The notes: generated by a model not told the origin, from the letters alone. A stretch of 64,000 nt of DNA from Streptomonospora nanhaiensis (GCF_026642255.1 NZ_CP113264.1:2852001-2916000); one strand, 5' to 3'. Counted from the stretch's first letter, positions 8,793 through 17,763 are shown. Numbers and translations are program-made.

Positions 8793-10238
8793 ATGGACGC
8801 CACCGCGCAGATCGGTGTCACGGGCCTCGCGGTCATGGGACGCAACCTGGCCCGCAACCTCGCACGGAACGGGTTCACCGTCGCCGTGCACAACCGGTCG
8901 GAAGCCAGGACGCGCGACCTGGTCGACGGGTTCGGGGACGAGGGCTCCTTCGTCCCGGCCTACTCGGCGGAGGACTTCGTCGCCTCGCTCGAACGGCCCC
9001 GCCGCCTCGTGGTCATGGTCAAGGCGGGCGGGCCGACCGACGCCGTGATCGAGGAGTTCGCGCCCCTGCTGGAGGAGGGCGACGTCATCGTCGACGGCGG
9101 CAACGCCCACTTCCTCGACACCCGGCGCCGCGAGGCGGAGCTGCGCGAGCGCGGCATCCACTTCGTCGGGGCCGGCGTGTCCGGGGGAGAGGAGGGCGCC
9201 CTGAACGGCCCGAGCATCATGCCGGGCGGGTCGGCGGAGTCCTACCGGTCCCTCGCGCCGATGCTGGAGCGGATCGCGGCCAGGGCGCCCGACGGCACCG
9301 CATGCGTGTCCCACGTGGGACCGGACGGCGCCGGGCACTTCGTGAAGATGGTGCACAACGGCATCGAGTACGCCGACATGCAGCTGATCGCGGAGGCCTA
9401 CCAGCTGCTGCGGTCGGTCGCCGGGTACTCGCCCGAGCGGATCGCGGAGACCTTCCGCTCGTGGAACACCGGGCGCCTGGACTCCTACCTGATCGAGATC
9501 ACCGCCGAGGTGCTCGCCCACCGCGACGGGGCCACGGGCGAGCCGTTCGTCGACGTGGTCCAGGACCGGGCGGAGCAGAAGGGAACCGGCCGCTGGACCG
9601 TGCAGACGGCCCTGGACCTCGGGGTCCCCGTGCCGGGGATCGCCGAGGCGGTCTTCGCGCGCTCGCTGTCGGGCGGGGCGGAGCTGCGGGAGGCCTCCCG
9701 CGCCCTGCCCGGCCCCGTGCCCGCACCGCTGGGCGAGGAGGAGGCGGCCCGGTTCGCGGACCGGGTCGAGCAGGCGCTGTACGCGTCCAAGCTGGTCTCC
9801 TACACCCAGGGCTTCCTGCAGATCGCGGCCGGGAGCGCCGAGTACGGCTGGGACGTGGACCCCGGCGCGGTGGCGGCGCTGTGGCGTGCGGGGTGCATCA
9901 TCCGCGCCGCGTTCCTGGACCGTGTGCGCGACGCCTACGCGGCCCGGCCGGACCTGCCCAGCCTGCTGTCCGACGACGCGTTCGCGGAGGAGATGGGCCG
10001 GGCCCAGGAAGACTGGCGGCACGTCGTGGCCACGGCCGCCGCGCAGGGGGTGCCGACGCCGGGGTTCTCGGCGGCGCTGGCGTACTACGACGCGCTGCGC
10101 GCGGAGCGCCTGCCCGCCGCTCTGGTCCAGGGCCAGCGCGACTACTTCGGGGCGCACACCTACCGGCGTGCGGACCGCGAGGGGGTGTTCCACACGCTCT
10201 GGGCGGGTGACCGGTCCGAGGAGCGCGTGGACGGCTGA
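8793..10238 (+). CDS. gnd: 6-phosphogluconate dehydrogenase, decarboxylating (long form)
   Basis: The protein has 481 residues, the length of the classic homodimeric long-form enzyme. It has the Rossmann motif GLAVMGRNLARN, the NADP-side segment VHNRSEA, and the family signature in IVDGGNAHFLDT. The substrate motif GAGVSGGEEGA and the catalytic segment GHFVKMVHNGIEY follow. The C-terminal tail also matches (YFGAHTYRR). It oxidatively decarboxylates 6-phosphogluconate to ribulose-5-phosphate, producing NADPH in the pentose phosphate pathway. It stands alone and ends before a strong hairpin. Confidence 0.97.
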   Translation: MDATAQIGVTGLAVMGRNLARNLARNGFTVAVHNRSEARTRDLVDGFGDEGSFVPAYSAEDFVASLERPRRLVVMVKAGGPTDAVIEEFAPLLEEGDVIVDGGNAHFLDTRRREAELRERGIHFVGAGVSGGEEGALNGPSIMPGGSAESYRSLAPMLERIAARAPDGTACVSHVGPDGAGHFVKMVHNGIEYADMQLIAEAYQLLRSVAGYSPERIAETFRSWNTGRLDSYLIEITAEVLAHRDGATGEPFVDVVQDRAEQKGTGRWTVQTALDLGVPVPGIAEAVFARSLSGGAELREASRALPGPVPAPLGEEEAARFADRVEQALYASKLVSYTQGFLQIAAGSAEYGWDVDPGAVAALWRAGCIIRAAFLDRVRDAYAARPDLPSLLSDDAFAEEMGRAQEDWRHVVATAAAQGVPTPGFSAALAYYDALRAERLPAALVQGQRDYFGAHTYRRADREGVFHTLWAGDRSEERVDG

Positions 10239-10255
10239 GCCCCGGCCGGGGGGGC

Positions 10256-10292
10256 GGCGGGCAGGGCCCTTGCCCCAGGGGCCCTGCCCGCC
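10256..10292 (+). terminator. Hairpin terminator after gnd
   Basis: A perfect 14-bp GC stem (10256-10269 with 10279-10292) with a 9-nt loop lies 18 bp after the gnd stop. No T tract is present, which is common in high-GC actinomycetes. Confidence 0.75.
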
Positions 10293-10952
10293 GTGGCGGC
10301 ACCGGGTCGTCGGCCTGATCCGGCCGGGCGGTGGTCCATCGGCGCCCACGAGGCGTGCCGTCGTCCCTGCGCAGCCGGGGCCGTCCCCCGCTGCCACGGA
10401 TGACGGATCCCGCCGCGCGGAAACCATGGCGCCTTAACCGGATGAAGATTTTCCAGGTGCGACGATCGCCGCCGACGAACTGCTGTTCCCGGGCCGGGGG
10501 GTCGATCCCCGTTCTCCTCGAAGAAGAAGCGGTGGGTGAGCCTTGCCGTGTCTGTGGAGTTGTCGAACCCGGTGATGGCACGGTGACATCGTTGACGCCC
10601 CCGGAAGGGCACTGTTCGGTCGGGCCTCATGCCTGTGTGGTCGGCCTCGCGCCACCTCTCCGACCTCTTCTCGCCGGGAAGGGATATCTCTTCGGGAAGT
10701 CCTTTATCCTTGTGTCCTGAACCCCTATGACCTGGTCGTGTGCTGTTCTGGACGGGCCGCGAGGGTTGGGCGGGTGAGAACTCGATGCCCATCGTTCTGG
10801 CTGGTCAGGGCCGGTTCTCCGGCTCGCCCCGGCGAAGCGGGTGTGGCTCGGCGTGCATTCACGCCCTGTTAGCCTGATGCGGCGTTCCGGTGCCCCCCCC
10901 CGCTCGGGATCGACCCGCAACGCCGGTCGCCCGGAAGATCGGTGCCGTCCCC
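10293..10952. other. Intergenic region with no convincing gene
   Basis: These 660 bp have lower GC than the flanks. Frames on both strands give low-complexity or unrecognisable proteins without good start sites. It presumably contains the promoter of the MFS gene; I could not place it. Confidence 0.5.
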
Positions 10953-12272
10953 ATGTCCGCCTCCACGAACAAAGCATTGACGATGCCACTCGGAGGACGG
11001 TTCTGGGCCTTGTGGTCCGCCTCCCTGGCCTCGAATCTCAGCGACGGTGTGGCGATGATCGCGATGCCGTGGATCGCGTCTTCGCTGGCGCCCGACAATG
11101 CCGCTCTGGTGGCATTGGTGGCTGCGTTCGGGCGGTTTCCCTGGCTGTTTCTGGCGCTTCCCGCCGGAGTTCTCGTGGACCGGGCGCCCAGGTTCACGCT
11201 GATGGTCGCCTCCAACTCCCTCCGCATGCTGCTCTGGGGCCTTCTCGCCGTGGCGGTGTTCTTCGGATGGGTCTCGATCCCCCTCCTGGCGGTGTTCGCG
11301 TCGGCGTTCGGCGCGCTCGAGGTCTGTCACGACACGGCGGCCGAGACCGCGGTGACCTCCCTGGTCGCCAAGGAGAGGCTGGAGCGCGCGAACGGACACC
11401 TCCGATCCGGGGCCGTCGTGGCGCAGGAGTTCGGCGGCCGTCCGCTGGGCGGTCTCGTGCTGGCGCTCGGGTTGTTCGTCCCGTTCCTGTTCAACGTCGG
11501 CGCGCTGCTGGTATCGGTCCTGGCTCTGCTGCGGGTACGCGCCACCGCGCCTCCGGCCGACACGGCCACCACGCGGCAGGTCGCCGTCGGGTCCGTTTCC
11601 GGGCCCTTTGCGGCGACCGGCGCCCCACGTGGGCTCCGTGGTGTGGGGGCGGACCTGGCCGAGGGTGCGCGGGCCGTGTGGAATCAGCCGCTCCTGCGCG
11701 CGGTGGCAGTCGTCGCGGTGTTCGTGAACACCGCTTTCGCGACCATGCTCTCCACACAAGTCCTGTTCGTCCGCGACGCCTTGGGCCTCGGTCCGGCCGG
11801 CTTCGGACTGCTCATGGCCTTCGCCGCCGTCGGCGGGATCGTCGGGGGACAGGTCGTCTCCTGGCTGCGCGCCGCCCTCCCGTACGGAACGCTGCCGGTG
11901 GTGTGCCTCACCGGAAGCGGGCTTCTGTACCTGACGGTGGCGCTGTTTCCGAGCACGCCGGTGGTGGCCGGGGCGTACTTCTTCGCGGGTGGCCTGGTGC
12001 TGGGCTACGGGGTCGCGATGACCTCCGTCCGCCAGAGAGTCACGCCGGATCGCCTGCTGGGCCGGGTGAACGCCCTCATGCGCACCGTCACCTGGGGCAT
12101 GAGCGCTGTGGGCATGGCGCTCGGCGGCGTGCTGGTGTCGTCCCTGTCCTCGTTCCTGAGCCAGGCGGACGCGCTCCGCGCTCCCTATGCCTTGGTGAGT
12201 GCGGTCTGTCTGGGCGTCGTGGTGCTCTTCGGTCGAAAGCTCACCCGTCTCGTGCGCGAGAACGACGTCTGA
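10953..12272 (+). CDS. MFS transporter (EntS/MFS_3-like exporter)
   Basis: The protein has 439 residues with about 12 predicted membrane segments and the layout of the enterobactin-exporter/MFS_3 group. It has an N-terminal FWALWSASLASNLSDGV and a cytoplasmic loop of the form LPAGVLVDRAPR between TM2 and TM3. A second-half motif, RQRVTPDRLLGRVNALMR, is typical of this family. The start chosen is ATG 10953 (MSASTNKALTMPLGGRFW). Base composition is somewhat less GC-biased than the neighbours. Substrate is unknown; drug or siderophore efflux are the usual roles. Confidence 0.88.
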   Translation: MSASTNKALTMPLGGRFWALWSASLASNLSDGVAMIAMPWIASSLAPDNAALVALVAAFGRFPWLFLALPAGVLVDRAPRFTLMVASNSLRMLLWGLLAVAVFFGWVSIPLLAVFASAFGALEVCHDTAAETAVTSLVAKERLERANGHLRSGAVVAQEFGGRPLGGLVLALGLFVPFLFNVGALLVSVLALLRVRATAPPADTATTRQVAVGSVSGPFAATGAPRGLRGVGADLAEGARAVWNQPLLRAVAVVAVFVNTAFATMLSTQVLFVRDALGLGPAGFGLLMAFAAVGGIVGGQVVSWLRAALPYGTLPVVCLTGSGLLYLTVALFPSTPVVAGAYFFAGGLVLGYGVAMTSVRQRVTPDRLLGRVNALMRTVTWGMSAVGMALGGVLVSSLSSFLSQADALRAPYALVSAVCLGVVVLFGRKLTRLVRENDV

Positions 12273-12414
12273 GCCCTCGCCCCTTTCCGGGAACCGTGCA
12301 CGCCGCCGGTCCTCACCGCCGGGTGCGGTTGTCGGAGAGCCCGAGTTCCACCTCCGTCTTCGCCACGTACCCCGGGATCTGTTCCAGGGTGAGCGTGCGT
12401 TCGGGTGGCGGCTC

Positions 12415-12455
12415 CCGGTGCTCCGGGGCGGTCGTGCACCGCCCCGGAGCACCGG
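12415..12455. terminator. Bidirectional hairpin terminator
   Basis: An 18-bp perfect stem (12415-12432 with 12438-12455) with a 5-nt loop CGTGC sits between the ends of the convergent MFS and dehydrogenase genes. Confidence 0.85.
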
Positions 12456-12460
12456 AGGGG

Positions 12461-14449
12461 TCAGTTCTGGCCGATGCCGGAGGTGATGGCCTTGGTGACG
12501 GCGGCGGTGAACTCGGTGGTGGAGGCGGATCCGCCCAGGTCCCGGGTGGAGGTGCCCGTGGCGATCGTGTCGGCGACGCCCTTCTCCATGATCTTCGCCG
12601 TGGTGGCGAGGGCGGGATCGTCGTGGCGGGCGGCGAGCCACTCGAAGAGCATCGCCGTGGACAGGATCATGGCGACCGGATTGGCGGTGTTGTGCCCCGC
12701 GATGTCGGGTGCGGAGCCGTGCGAGGCCTGCGCCATGGCCGTGTCTGCGGAGGAGTTGATCGAGGGGGCTGTGCCGAGCGAGCCGGAGATCTCGCCGGCC
12801 AGGTCGGAGAGGATGTCACCGAACATGTTCTCGGTGACGATGACGTCGAAGTCCTGGGCGCGGCGCACCAGGTGCACGGTCATGGCGTCGATGTGGAAGT
12901 CGTCCACCGCCACGTCGGGGTAGTCCTGGGCGACTTCCTGGCATACAGTCCGGAACAGGCCGGTGGTCAGTTTGAGCACGTTGGCCTTGTGGACGATGGT
13001 CAGCTTCTTACGGCGGGAGCGCGCCAGGTCGAAGGCGACGCGGGCGACGCGCTCCGTGGCGTGACGGGTGACGATGCCCATCGAGATCGCGGTGTCGGGC
13101 GTGGGCATGAATTCGCCGGTGCCGGCGTGAGTGTTGCGGTCGGCGTAGAAGCCCTCGGTGTTCTCGCGGACGATCACCAGATCGGCACTGTCGCACACCG
13201 CTTCGGCCCCGGGGAAACTCTTGGCGGGACGGATGTTGGCGAAGAGCTGGAAGTGCTTGCGCAGGGTGCCGGAGGGGTTCAGGGCGGACTTGTGCGGTTC
13301 GGGGTAGCTGACGGAGTCGTGCGGCCCAAGGACCCAGCCGTCGAGCGTCTCCAGAGCCCGCTTGGTCTCGTCCGGCACCGGGGCGCCGTGCGTGGTGATG
13401 GCTGAGGCGCCCAGCGGGAGCGCGACCCAGTCGATCGAGGCTCCGGCGGCCTGTGCCGCGGCGGTGGCGACCTCGATGGAGGAGGGGACGATCTCCGGTC
13501 CGATGCCGTCGCCTTCCAGCACGCCGAGGCGGTAGGTGGTGCTCATCTGCGGATCCTGTTCTTCCGTTGTCTTGGCGGAGGGGTGGGTTGTGTGCGCCCG
13601 CGGTGCGAGGGGCTGTGCCAGGGGGGTTCTCGCGTCGGACAACGCGGCCAGGGAACGGGTCGCGGCCTGCTCGCTTCCGCCGTCCTGGGTGTGTTCCAGG
13701 GTCAGCCAGCCGGTGAAACCGCTGCCGTCCAGTGCCTGCAGCAACCGCGGGAGCCGGGGGTCGCCCACCTCCAGCGGGCCCCGGGCGGCGGCTGCCGCGA
13801 GTTGGAGGCAGCCCGCGGAACCGGCGTGCTCGCCTACGACGGCGATCGGATCGAGGCCCTCGTGTTCCAGGTGGTGGGTGTCCAGCACCAGCCCGGCGCG
13901 GAGGGCGAGCCTGCGGGTGGCCGCCAGGGTTTCCTCCGGGGTGTGCCACAGGGAGGTGTTCCGACGCGACTGCGGCTCCAGCAGCAGTCTGCAGCCGTGG
14001 GCGGTCGCTTCCGCGGCCAGTCGCCGTACGGCTCGTTCGACCCAGTCGCGCTGCTTGTCCTCCAGACCGGGGAGGAAGACGCCGCGGGTCTGGCCGAGCG
14101 TGAGCGGCACGCCGAGCGCCCCGGCCAGACGGGCCGCGCCGAACAGCCGTCGGAGCGCGTGGTGGCGCACCTCCGGTGACGGGTCGGCCAGGGTCAGGCC
14201 GTCCTGTGAGGCGACCGGGCCGGTTCCGATGGCGAGCACGGCGAGTCCGGTACCGGCAACGGCGTGGGTGAGCAGGTCCGCGTCGTCGGCCGTCACGTCG
14301 CGCACCTGCACCTCCAGTCCGTCGAAGCCGAGTCCGGCGAGTGTTCGGGCGGCCTCGGCGAGCGGCGCGCCGAAGCCCAGCGGGACCGGGGCACGGCAGT
14401 CGTCCGAGGAGACGGTGTAGGCCACCGGCCAGGGCAGGAGGCCCCTCAT
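12461..14449 (-). CDS. Fused TIM-barrel sugar-isomerase-like protein and isocitrate/isopropylmalate-type dehydrogenase
   Basis: This is one uninterrupted frame of 662 residues. Residues 1-270 are a xylose-isomerase-like (AP endonuclease 2) TIM barrel, with GFDGLEVQVRDV, LLLEPQSRR, VLDTHHLEHEG and WLTLEHTQDGG. Residues 302-662 are a complete beta-decarboxylating dehydrogenase, starting MSTTYRLGVLEGDGIGPEIV. It carries the substrate motif IVRENTEGFYADRN, catalytic K in IVHKANVLK, the metal site VTENMFGDILSDLAGE and the cofactor segment HGSAPDIAGHNTANP. A 30-residue Pro/Thr-rich linker joins them with no stop codon. The first ATG overlaps the racemase stop (ATGA). An internal ATG at 13546 could also make the dehydrogenase alone. 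Substrate is probably a hydroxy-di- or tricarboxylate, given the CitMHS carrier next door. Confidence 0.85.
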   Translation of the reverse strand: MRGLLPWPVAYTVSSDDCRAPVPLGFGAPLAEAARTLAGLGFDGLEVQVRDVTADDADLLTHAVAGTGLAVLAIGTGPVASQDGLTLADPSPEVRHHALRRLFGAARLAGALGVPLTLGQTRGVFLPGLEDKQRDWVERAVRRLAAEATAHGCRLLLEPQSRRNTSLWHTPEETLAATRRLALRAGLVLDTHHLEHEGLDPIAVVGEHAGSAGCLQLAAAAARGPLEVGDPRLPRLLQALDGSGFTGWLTLEHTQDGGSEQAATRSLAALSDARTPLAQPLAPRAHTTHPSAKTTEEQDPQMSTTYRLGVLEGDGIGPEIVPSSIEVATAAAQAAGASIDWVALPLGASAITTHGAPVPDETKRALETLDGWVLGPHDSVSYPEPHKSALNPSGTLRKHFQLFANIRPAKSFPGAEAVCDSADLVIVRENTEGFYADRNTHAGTGEFMPTPDTAISMGIVTRHATERVARVAFDLARSRRKKLTIVHKANVLKLTTGLFRTVCQEVAQDYPDVAVDDFHIDAMTVHLVRRAQDFDVIVTENMFGDILSDLAGEISGSLGTAPSINSSADTAMAQASHGSAPDIAGHNTANPVAMILSTAMLFEWLAARHDDPALATTAKIMEKGVADTIATGTSTRDLGGSASTTEFTAAVTKAITSGIGQN
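13547..13565 (-). promoter_or_regulatory. Possible internal ribosome binding site for the dehydrogenase part
   Basis: Upstream of the internal ATG at 13546 the minus strand reads GGAAGAACAGGATCCGCAG. The AGGA lies about 9 nt from the ATG, an acceptable Shine-Dalgarno. It is compatible with separate translation of the 361-residue dehydrogenase. Confidence 0.4.
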
Positions 14450-15156
14450 GAGGCCGCTGCCGTCGTCGGCCGGTCCGGTTCGGTCGGGCCGGTGAGCAGA
14501 CCGCGCAGCTCGACGGCGGCCGCCCCGGCGCCGTCCAGGACGGGGACGCCCAGCAGATCGGCCAGCGCGGGGCCGGCCGGGGCGAGGGAGTACTGGGCCA
14601 GCAGTACCGCCTGGACGTCGGCGGCTCCTGCGGAGTGGAGTGCGCGGGCCAGGTGCCGGGCAGCGGCCAGGGGGTCGTCGGCGCTCCCCGCGTCCTCGCT
14701 GAGCGCGGTCACGATCTCGACGGGGCGGTCCGATCGGACCGCGGGGGCAAGGGCTTCGAGCTGCGCGGCCGCGGCCGGGACGGCGGGTGGAGTGGAGGCG
14801 ACCACGGCGATCCGGTCCCAGTCCCCGGCCAGGGCGACCCTGAACATCGCCTCGTCCGCCTTCAGGAGGGGCACGTGCCACAGGGTGCGGGCGGTGTCCA
14901 CGACTTCGCCGTAGGAGGAGCAGGTCAGCAGTAATCCTTGGGCTCCTCCGTCCACCGCGTGCCCGATCAGGCGGAGCATGCGGCGGCGCAGTGCCTCGGT
15001 GAGGCGGCCGGCGGAGCGGGCATCGCCCAGGAGGCGGTCGTCCAGCAGGTTCCACACGCGGGCTTCGGGGAACTCCCGGTCGAACGCGCTCTTGGCGGTG
15101 CTGGCTCCGGTCGGCACGGCGTGGATCATGGCGACCAGGGGGCGGCTCTCGATCAC
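14446..15156 (-). CDS. Aspartate/glutamate (Asp/Glu/hydantoin) racemase-family protein
   Basis: The protein has 236 residues from GTG 15156, which has a GGAGGAA Shine-Dalgarno; longer starts run into the ACCGGT operator. The family core is visible: ALVAMIHAVPTG-like first strand, the first catalytic Cys region LLLTCSSYGEV, VAVVAS-like IAVVASTPPAV and LLAQYSLAPAG. In the last of these the second catalytic Cys of true racemases appears to be replaced (AQYS). Family members also include maleate isomerases and decarboxylases, so the reaction is open. It is the first gene of the operon with the fused TIM-barrel/dehydrogenase (4-bp overlap). Confidence 0.78.
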   Translation of the reverse strand: MIESRPLVAMIHAVPTGASTAKSAFDREFPEARVWNLLDDRLLGDARSAGRLTEALRRRMLRLIGHAVDGGAQGLLLTCSSYGEVVDTARTLWHVPLLKADEAMFRVALAGDWDRIAVVASTPPAVPAAAAQLEALAPAVRSDRPVEIVTALSEDAGSADDPLAAARHLARALHSAGAADVQAVLLAQYSLAPAGPALADLLGVPVLDGAGAAAVELRGLLTGPTEPDRPTTAAAS

Positions 15157-15303
15157 CGGGGTTCCTCCTCTTCCAGGAGTCGGGCCAGGTGGTCTCATGC
15201 CTGGGCCTGCTCCGTTCGGCGTGGTGGGCGGGCGAAGGGCGGAGCAGGTCCCCGAGGCACGGGTGACCGTTCGGCTTTCTGCCGTGCGGCCACTGTAGGG
15301 AAA

Positions 15304-15325
15304 ACCGGTCAACCGGTCAACCGGT
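15304..15325. promoter_or_regulatory. Triple ACCGGT operator array upstream of racemase operon
   Basis: ACCGGT occurs at 15304, 15312 and 15320, an exact 8-bp period. It lies between the end of the FadR-type gene and the racemase start. The same arrangement recurs at 16155-16176, so this is the likely binding site of the FadR-type regulator. Confidence 0.75.
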
Positions 15326-15372
15326 TCTAAGAACAGGGGTCCGATTCGAGGAGAGTGCCCCCGGCTCGGCCG

Positions 15373-16101
15373 TCAGAGACCACTGCGCTGGTCGAGTGCC
15401 TCCTGCAAGCGCCTGGAGGCGCCCTCCATGTGATGGGCCATGGCCGCGCGGGCGGCTTCCGCGTCCCCCCGCTCAACCGCCTCGAAGATCGGAACGTGGT
15501 CGGCGTAGGCCACTTCGCGGGGTCGGACCGCGCCCGTGCGCTGGACCCAGCCGCGTTGGATCATGGCGCGCATCCCCTTGAGCACGTCGCGCAGGACCGT
15601 GTTCCCGGCGAGTTCCGCCAGGGTGGCGTGAAAGGCGGTGTCCGCCTCGGGGAACTCCTCGGCCGGGCACTCCCGCATCACCGTGAGGCGCGCTCGCAGC
15701 AGCTCCACGCCGGCGTCATCGCGTGCCCGGGCGGCCAGACCGGCCACGACCACCTCCAGCTCGGTGCGGGCCTGGAGCATGTCCCGGGCTCCGCGTTCCC
15801 CGAGCACCAGGCCGAGCTCGAAGAGCCGGTAGAGCACGTCCGAGTCCGTGCCGCGGAAGTAGGTCCCGCTGCTCTGCCTGATCTCCAGCAGCCCCAGGAA
15901 GCCGAGCGATTTGATCGCCTCGCGCACGGTCGGCCGGTTCACCCCGAGCATCTCGGCCAGCTGTCGCTCCGAGGGGATGCGCTCACCCGGTTCCACCTGG
16001 CCCGACGTGAGGTAGTCGATCAGCCGTCGTGACACCTCTGCGGCGAGCGGTTCCCGTGGCGCGACCATGATCTTCGAGAGCTCGGCCATGAATTTCCTCA
16101 C
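15373..16101 (-). CDS. GntR/FadR-family transcriptional regulator
   Basis: The protein has 242 residues. The N-terminal winged helix includes GERIPSERQLAEMLGVNR and PTVREAIKSLGFLGL. The C-terminal FCD domain has the metal/ligand residues in DTAFHATLAELAGN and the final HHMEGASRRLQ. FCD regulators sense organic acids. It lies between the racemase operon and the divergent CitMHS carrier, with ACCGGT arrays on both sides, so it probably controls the whole locus and itself. Confidence 0.92.
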   Translation of the reverse strand: MRKFMAELSKIMVAPREPLAAEVSRRLIDYLTSGQVEPGERIPSERQLAEMLGVNRPTVREAIKSLGFLGLLEIRQSSGTYFRGTDSDVLYRLFELGLVLGERGARDMLQARTELEVVVAGLAARARDDAGVELLRARLTVMRECPAEEFPEADTAFHATLAELAGNTVLRDVLKGMRAMIQRGWVQRTGAVRPREVAYADHVPIFEAVERGDAEAARAAMAHHMEGASRRLQEALDQRSGL

Positions 16102-16154
16102 TTCAAAGTATTGACGAGTCGGCCCGAGTCTAGTTACCTACCGGAAACAGGACG

Positions 16155-16176
16155 ACCGGTTAACCGGTTTACCGGT
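16155..16176. promoter_or_regulatory. Triple ACCGGT operator array between FadR gene and CitMHS gene
   Basis: ACCGGT occurs at 16155, 16163 and 16171, again every 8 bp. The first two form the perfect 14-bp palindrome ACCGGTTAACCGGT. The array lies 54 bp upstream of the FadR-type start in the 363-bp divergent intergenic region; nothing else was recognised there. Confidence 0.75.
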
Positions 16177-16464
16177 ACGCCGGAGTTGCTTCATGGCGCG
16201 CAAGGGCGCATGCGGCACTCCCCGGTCGGCGTCCGGGCCCGACGTCCCCGACGCCGGCACGCGATACGCGCCGACCGCGCCCACGACCCACGAGATCCAC
16301 GCCGGCGATGCCTGGTGCCGCAGCCGCAGCCGAGCGCCCCGACCGGCTCGGGGCCCGCCCGTCGCGCTCCCCGCCGGGCTCATCCGAACCACGTGAACCG
16401 CGGCCGCCGCCTGTCCGGCGGTCCCGACCCCCGACCCCCGACCCCCGCCCCCCAGTAAGGAGCC

Positions 16465-17763
16465 ATGATGCTCGCCGTCCTCGGCTTTGCCACTCTGGGC
16501 AGCTTCATGCTGCTCGTGATGCGGAAGTACCTCTCCGCCTTCACCGCCATCATGATCACCCCCATCGCCGCCGCCGTGATCGCGGGCAAGGGCGCCCAGC
16601 TCGGCGAGATGATCATCAGTGGTCTCGACACCGTCGCGCCCACTGCGGCCCTGCTGCTGTTCGCGGTCCTCTACTTCGGCCTGATGATGGAGGCCAAGCT
16701 CTTCGACCCGGTCTGCCGGGTCATCATCAGGGCCTCCAAGGGCGACCCTGTGCGCATCTGTGTGGGCACCGCCGTGCTCGCCCTCCTCGTCGCCCTGGAC
16801 GGGGACGGCACCACCAGCTACATGATCATCTGCTCGGCATTCCTGCCGATCTACCGCCGCCTCGGCATGAACCCCCTCATCGTCGCCACCATCGCCGCCA
16901 TGGCGCTGGGCACCATCTCGGGCACCACCCCCTGGGGCGGGGCCGCCACACGCGGCATCAGCGTCCTCCACCTGGACCCCACCGAGTACTTCGTCCACAT
17001 GATCGGCCCGATGGCTCTGACCTCCCTGGCCATCATCGCCGTCGCCTACTGGCTCGGGCTGCGCGAACGCCGCAAGATCGACCCGGAGGAACTGGCCGCC
17101 TACAAGCTGGAGATCGCCTCCGGGGAAGCGCTCGCCACCGTCCGCGCCGACTGGCGCATGTGGTTCAACGCTGGTCTGACCGTGCTGTTGATGGTGCTGC
17201 TGATCCTCGGGGTCGCTGAACTGCTGGTCCTGTTCATGATCGCCTTCGTCATCGCCCTGCTCGTCAACGTCCGCACCATCGGTGACCAGCAGGACCTCAT
17301 CAAGCGCCAGGCCGCCAACGCCGTTCCGGTCATGATCCTCGTTCTCGCCGCCGGCGTCTTCACCGGCGTCATGACCGACGCGGGCATGATCAGAGCCATG
17401 GCCGACACGGCGCTCGCCGTCGTCCCCGAGTCCATGGGCAACCTGATCCCCCTCGTCACCGCCGTCCTCGCCCTGCCGCTGGGCTTCTTCATGTCCAACG
17501 ACGCCTACTGGTTCGGCGTCATCCCCGTGCTCGCCGAATCGGCTGCCCAATACGGCATCGATGCCAACGAGATCGCCCGCGCCGGAGCCATCGGCCAGAT
17601 CCTCCACATGATGGGGCCCACCTCCGCGCCCCTCTGGGTCCTTCTCGGCCTGGTCAAGGTCGAACTGGGTGATTTCCAGAAGCACGCCCTGCGCTGGGGA
17701 ATCCCCGTCTCCATCGCCTACATCCTCTTCGCCCTCCTCACCGGAGCCATCAGCATCACCTGA
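16465..17763 (+). CDS. CitMHS-family citrate/metal:H+ symporter
   Basis: The protein has 432 residues with about 11-12 hydrophobic segments. Segments typical of CitMHS carriers include LVALDGDGTTSYMI, GTISGTTPWGGAATRG and the second-half repeat LPLGFFMSNDAYWFGVIPV with LHMMGPTSAPLWVLLG. It has the Shine-Dalgarno TAAGGAG six bases before the ATG. CitMHS proteins import citrate (or related tricarboxylates) as metal complexes. It is divergent from the FadR-type gene and presumably feeds the adjacent racemase/dehydrogenase enzymes. Confidence 0.92.
   Translation: MMLAVLGFATLGSFMLLVMRKYLSAFTAIMITPIAAAVIAGKGAQLGEMIISGLDTVAPTAALLLFAVLYFGLMMEAKLFDPVCRVIIRASKGDPVRICVGTAVLALLVALDGDGTTSYMIICSAFLPIYRRLGMNPLIVATIAAMALGTISGTTPWGGAATRGISVLHLDPTEYFVHMIGPMALTSLAIIAVAYWLGLRERRKIDPEELAAYKLEIASGEALATVRADWRMWFNAGLTVLLMVLLILGVAELLVLFMIAFVIALLVNVRTIGDQQDLIKRQAANAVPVMILVLAAGVFTGVMTDAGMIRAMADTALAVVPESMGNLIPLVTAVLALPLGFFMSNDAYWFGVIPVLAESAAQYGIDANEIARAGAIGQILHMMGPTSAPLWVLLGLVKVELGDFQKHALRWGIPVSIAYILFALLTGAISIT

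Noticed and set aside
7620-10427. A 935-codon minus-strand frame
   Set aside because: Shadow of the TetR and 6-phosphogluconate dehydrogenase genes; it begins in structured intergenic sequence.
10331-10720. Possible 129-codon gene in the 10.3-10.9 kb gap
   Set aside because: No Shine-Dalgarno, no recognisable fold, and its first part overlaps sequence antisense to other frames.
14450-15055. N-terminal extension of the TIM-barrel/dehydrogenase frame
   Set aside because: It overlaps the racemase in another frame and has no domain; the ATG at 14449 with 4-bp overlap is the natural start.
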